Shown here: in pieces, positions 63,375-64,000 of the stretch
Layout: each line of letters starts with the position of its first letter
Numbering within the stretch: the first letter of the stretch is position 1
Source of the DNA: Rhinopithecus roxellana
Taxonomy: Eukaryota; Chordata; Mammalia; Primates; Cercopithecidae
DNA: 64,000 nt
Assembly: GCF_007565055.1 (NCBI RefSeq)
Contig: NC_044568.1
Span: forward strand, 44,286,156-44,350,155
Reading direction: 5' to 3'
Made by a program: the position numbers and the translations under genes
Notes under the pieces: model-generated
Database searches by the model: none
What the model was told of the DNA's origin: nothing
The model's input: only the letters and a program-made list of their open reading frames with translations

Positions 63375-64000
63375 ACCATCTCCCCTATGGGCTCCCAAAT
63401 ATCACTTTGCAGTTTCCACGAAAAGAGTGTTAGCCAACTGCTTCCAGAGGTCTACAATGTAAATCTGGGAGGTGAACTCAGTGATCAGAAAGAAGATTCT
63501 CAGAAAGCTTCTTTCACGTTTTGAACTGATGAAATTTCCTTTATCAACGTAGGCCTCAATGCGATCCAAAGAAGCCCTTTTCAGGTGCCTCAAAGACAGT
63601 GTTAATGGATTGCTCCACGAAACATAGGTGTAACTCTGTGAGATGAATTCACACATTGCCAAGAAGTTTCTAGGAAAGCTTCTTTCCAGTTTTCATCTGA
63701 GGATACTTCCTTTGTCACCATAAGCTTCTTTGCGTGATGAAGTATCTAATTGCAGATTTCCAGAAATCTGTGTTAAAAAACTGATCACTGAAGAGAGACG
63801 TTTAACTCTGTCCATTGCTTTCACACATGGCAATACAGTTTCTCAGAAGACTTCTTTCCAGTTTTAATCTGAGGATATTTCCTTTTTCATCATAGCCCTC
63901 AATAAGCTCCCAAATATCAATTTGCAGAATCCATGACACCAGTATTAGCAAACTGTTCCAAGAAGGGAAAGGTGGAACCCTGTGTGATGAAGTCACACAT
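63375..64000 (-). repeat. Divergent, S1-like inverted HOR unit at the window edge
   Basis: Left to right: partial B, A (to ~63,680), D (to ~63,850), partial C. That is the usual A-B-C-D order on the minus strand. Sequence is clean but divergent from the central units: gatccaaagaagccctttt in A, agtatctaattgcag in D, and the C/D HindIII boundary changed to cagaagacttc. The A and D markers (ctttggat; gatactt on the minus strand) fit S1 at 1-10.8 kb better than the core. It may be an older layer at an array edge. Confidence 0.85.

Noticed and set aside
1..64000. CRISPR-like regular repeat spacing
   Set aside because: The repeat is continuous, ~171 bp, without unique spacers and without any cas-like gene.

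Overview
The whole 64-kb window is tandem satellite DNA. The basic unit is a monomer of about 171 bp (170-172 bp) with HindIII-type boundaries (gaagctttct). Its layout matches primate centromeric alpha satellite: conserved cores such as a tcacagagtta block, a gcagtttgctaacac block, and a ctatggtgaaaaaggaa block that equals the pJ-alpha box as I recall it. The source is therefore very probably a primate centromere or pericentromere. The species cannot be fixed from the sequence. The 687-bp unit equals two ~343-bp dimers, which is compatible with a New World monkey, but this is weak evidence. I found no protein-coding gene, RNA gene, transposon or CRISPR array. The recurring 60-100-codon open frames are by-products of the repeat.

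Four monomer classes (called A, B, C, D here; 171+172+172+172 bp) form a higher-order repeat (HOR) of ~687 bp. In the text, 'unit' means one A-B-C-D copy. Reading left to right: 1-10.8 kb is plus-strand, older subtype S1, with 3-, 5- and 6-monomer length variants. 10.8-15.8 kb holds 7- and 11-monomer HORs carrying extra classes (D', V, X, Y, Z, B'). 15.8-18.5 kb is 4-mer units changing from subtype S2 to S3. 18.5-21.6 kb is two 9-monomer HORs. 21.6-26.8 kb is S3 4-mers ending in a third 9-mer-type block cut by a 100-N gap (26,840-26,939). 26.94-30.03 kb is minus-strand, S3-like and full of small indels. 30.04-44.89 kb is plus-strand, very homogeneous 687-bp HOR with higher-level periodicities. 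44.90-45.15 kb is non-satellite filler. 45.15-63.27 kb is the same HOR on the minus strand, with a 630-bp filler at 47.24-47.87 kb, a clean core at 48-59 kb and heavy noise at 59-63.3 kb. After a second 100-N gap (63,275-63,374) the last 0.6 kb is minus-strand, divergent and S1-like.

The most interesting points are: (i) modular 7/9/11-mer HORs built from a shared X-Y-Z-B'-C-D cassette; (ii) three strand switches, each with mirror-like flanks, one centred on the gap; (iii) second-order repeats, for example a 2,058-bp 12-monomer unit at 40.2-44.35 kb; (iv) subtype order that mirrors across the window (S1-S2-S3 / S3-S2-S1); and (v) filler, homopolymer-G and indel-rich tracts that look like assembly or read errors. 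Real inversions and assembly fold-backs cannot be separated without reads. All class and subtype names are mine.
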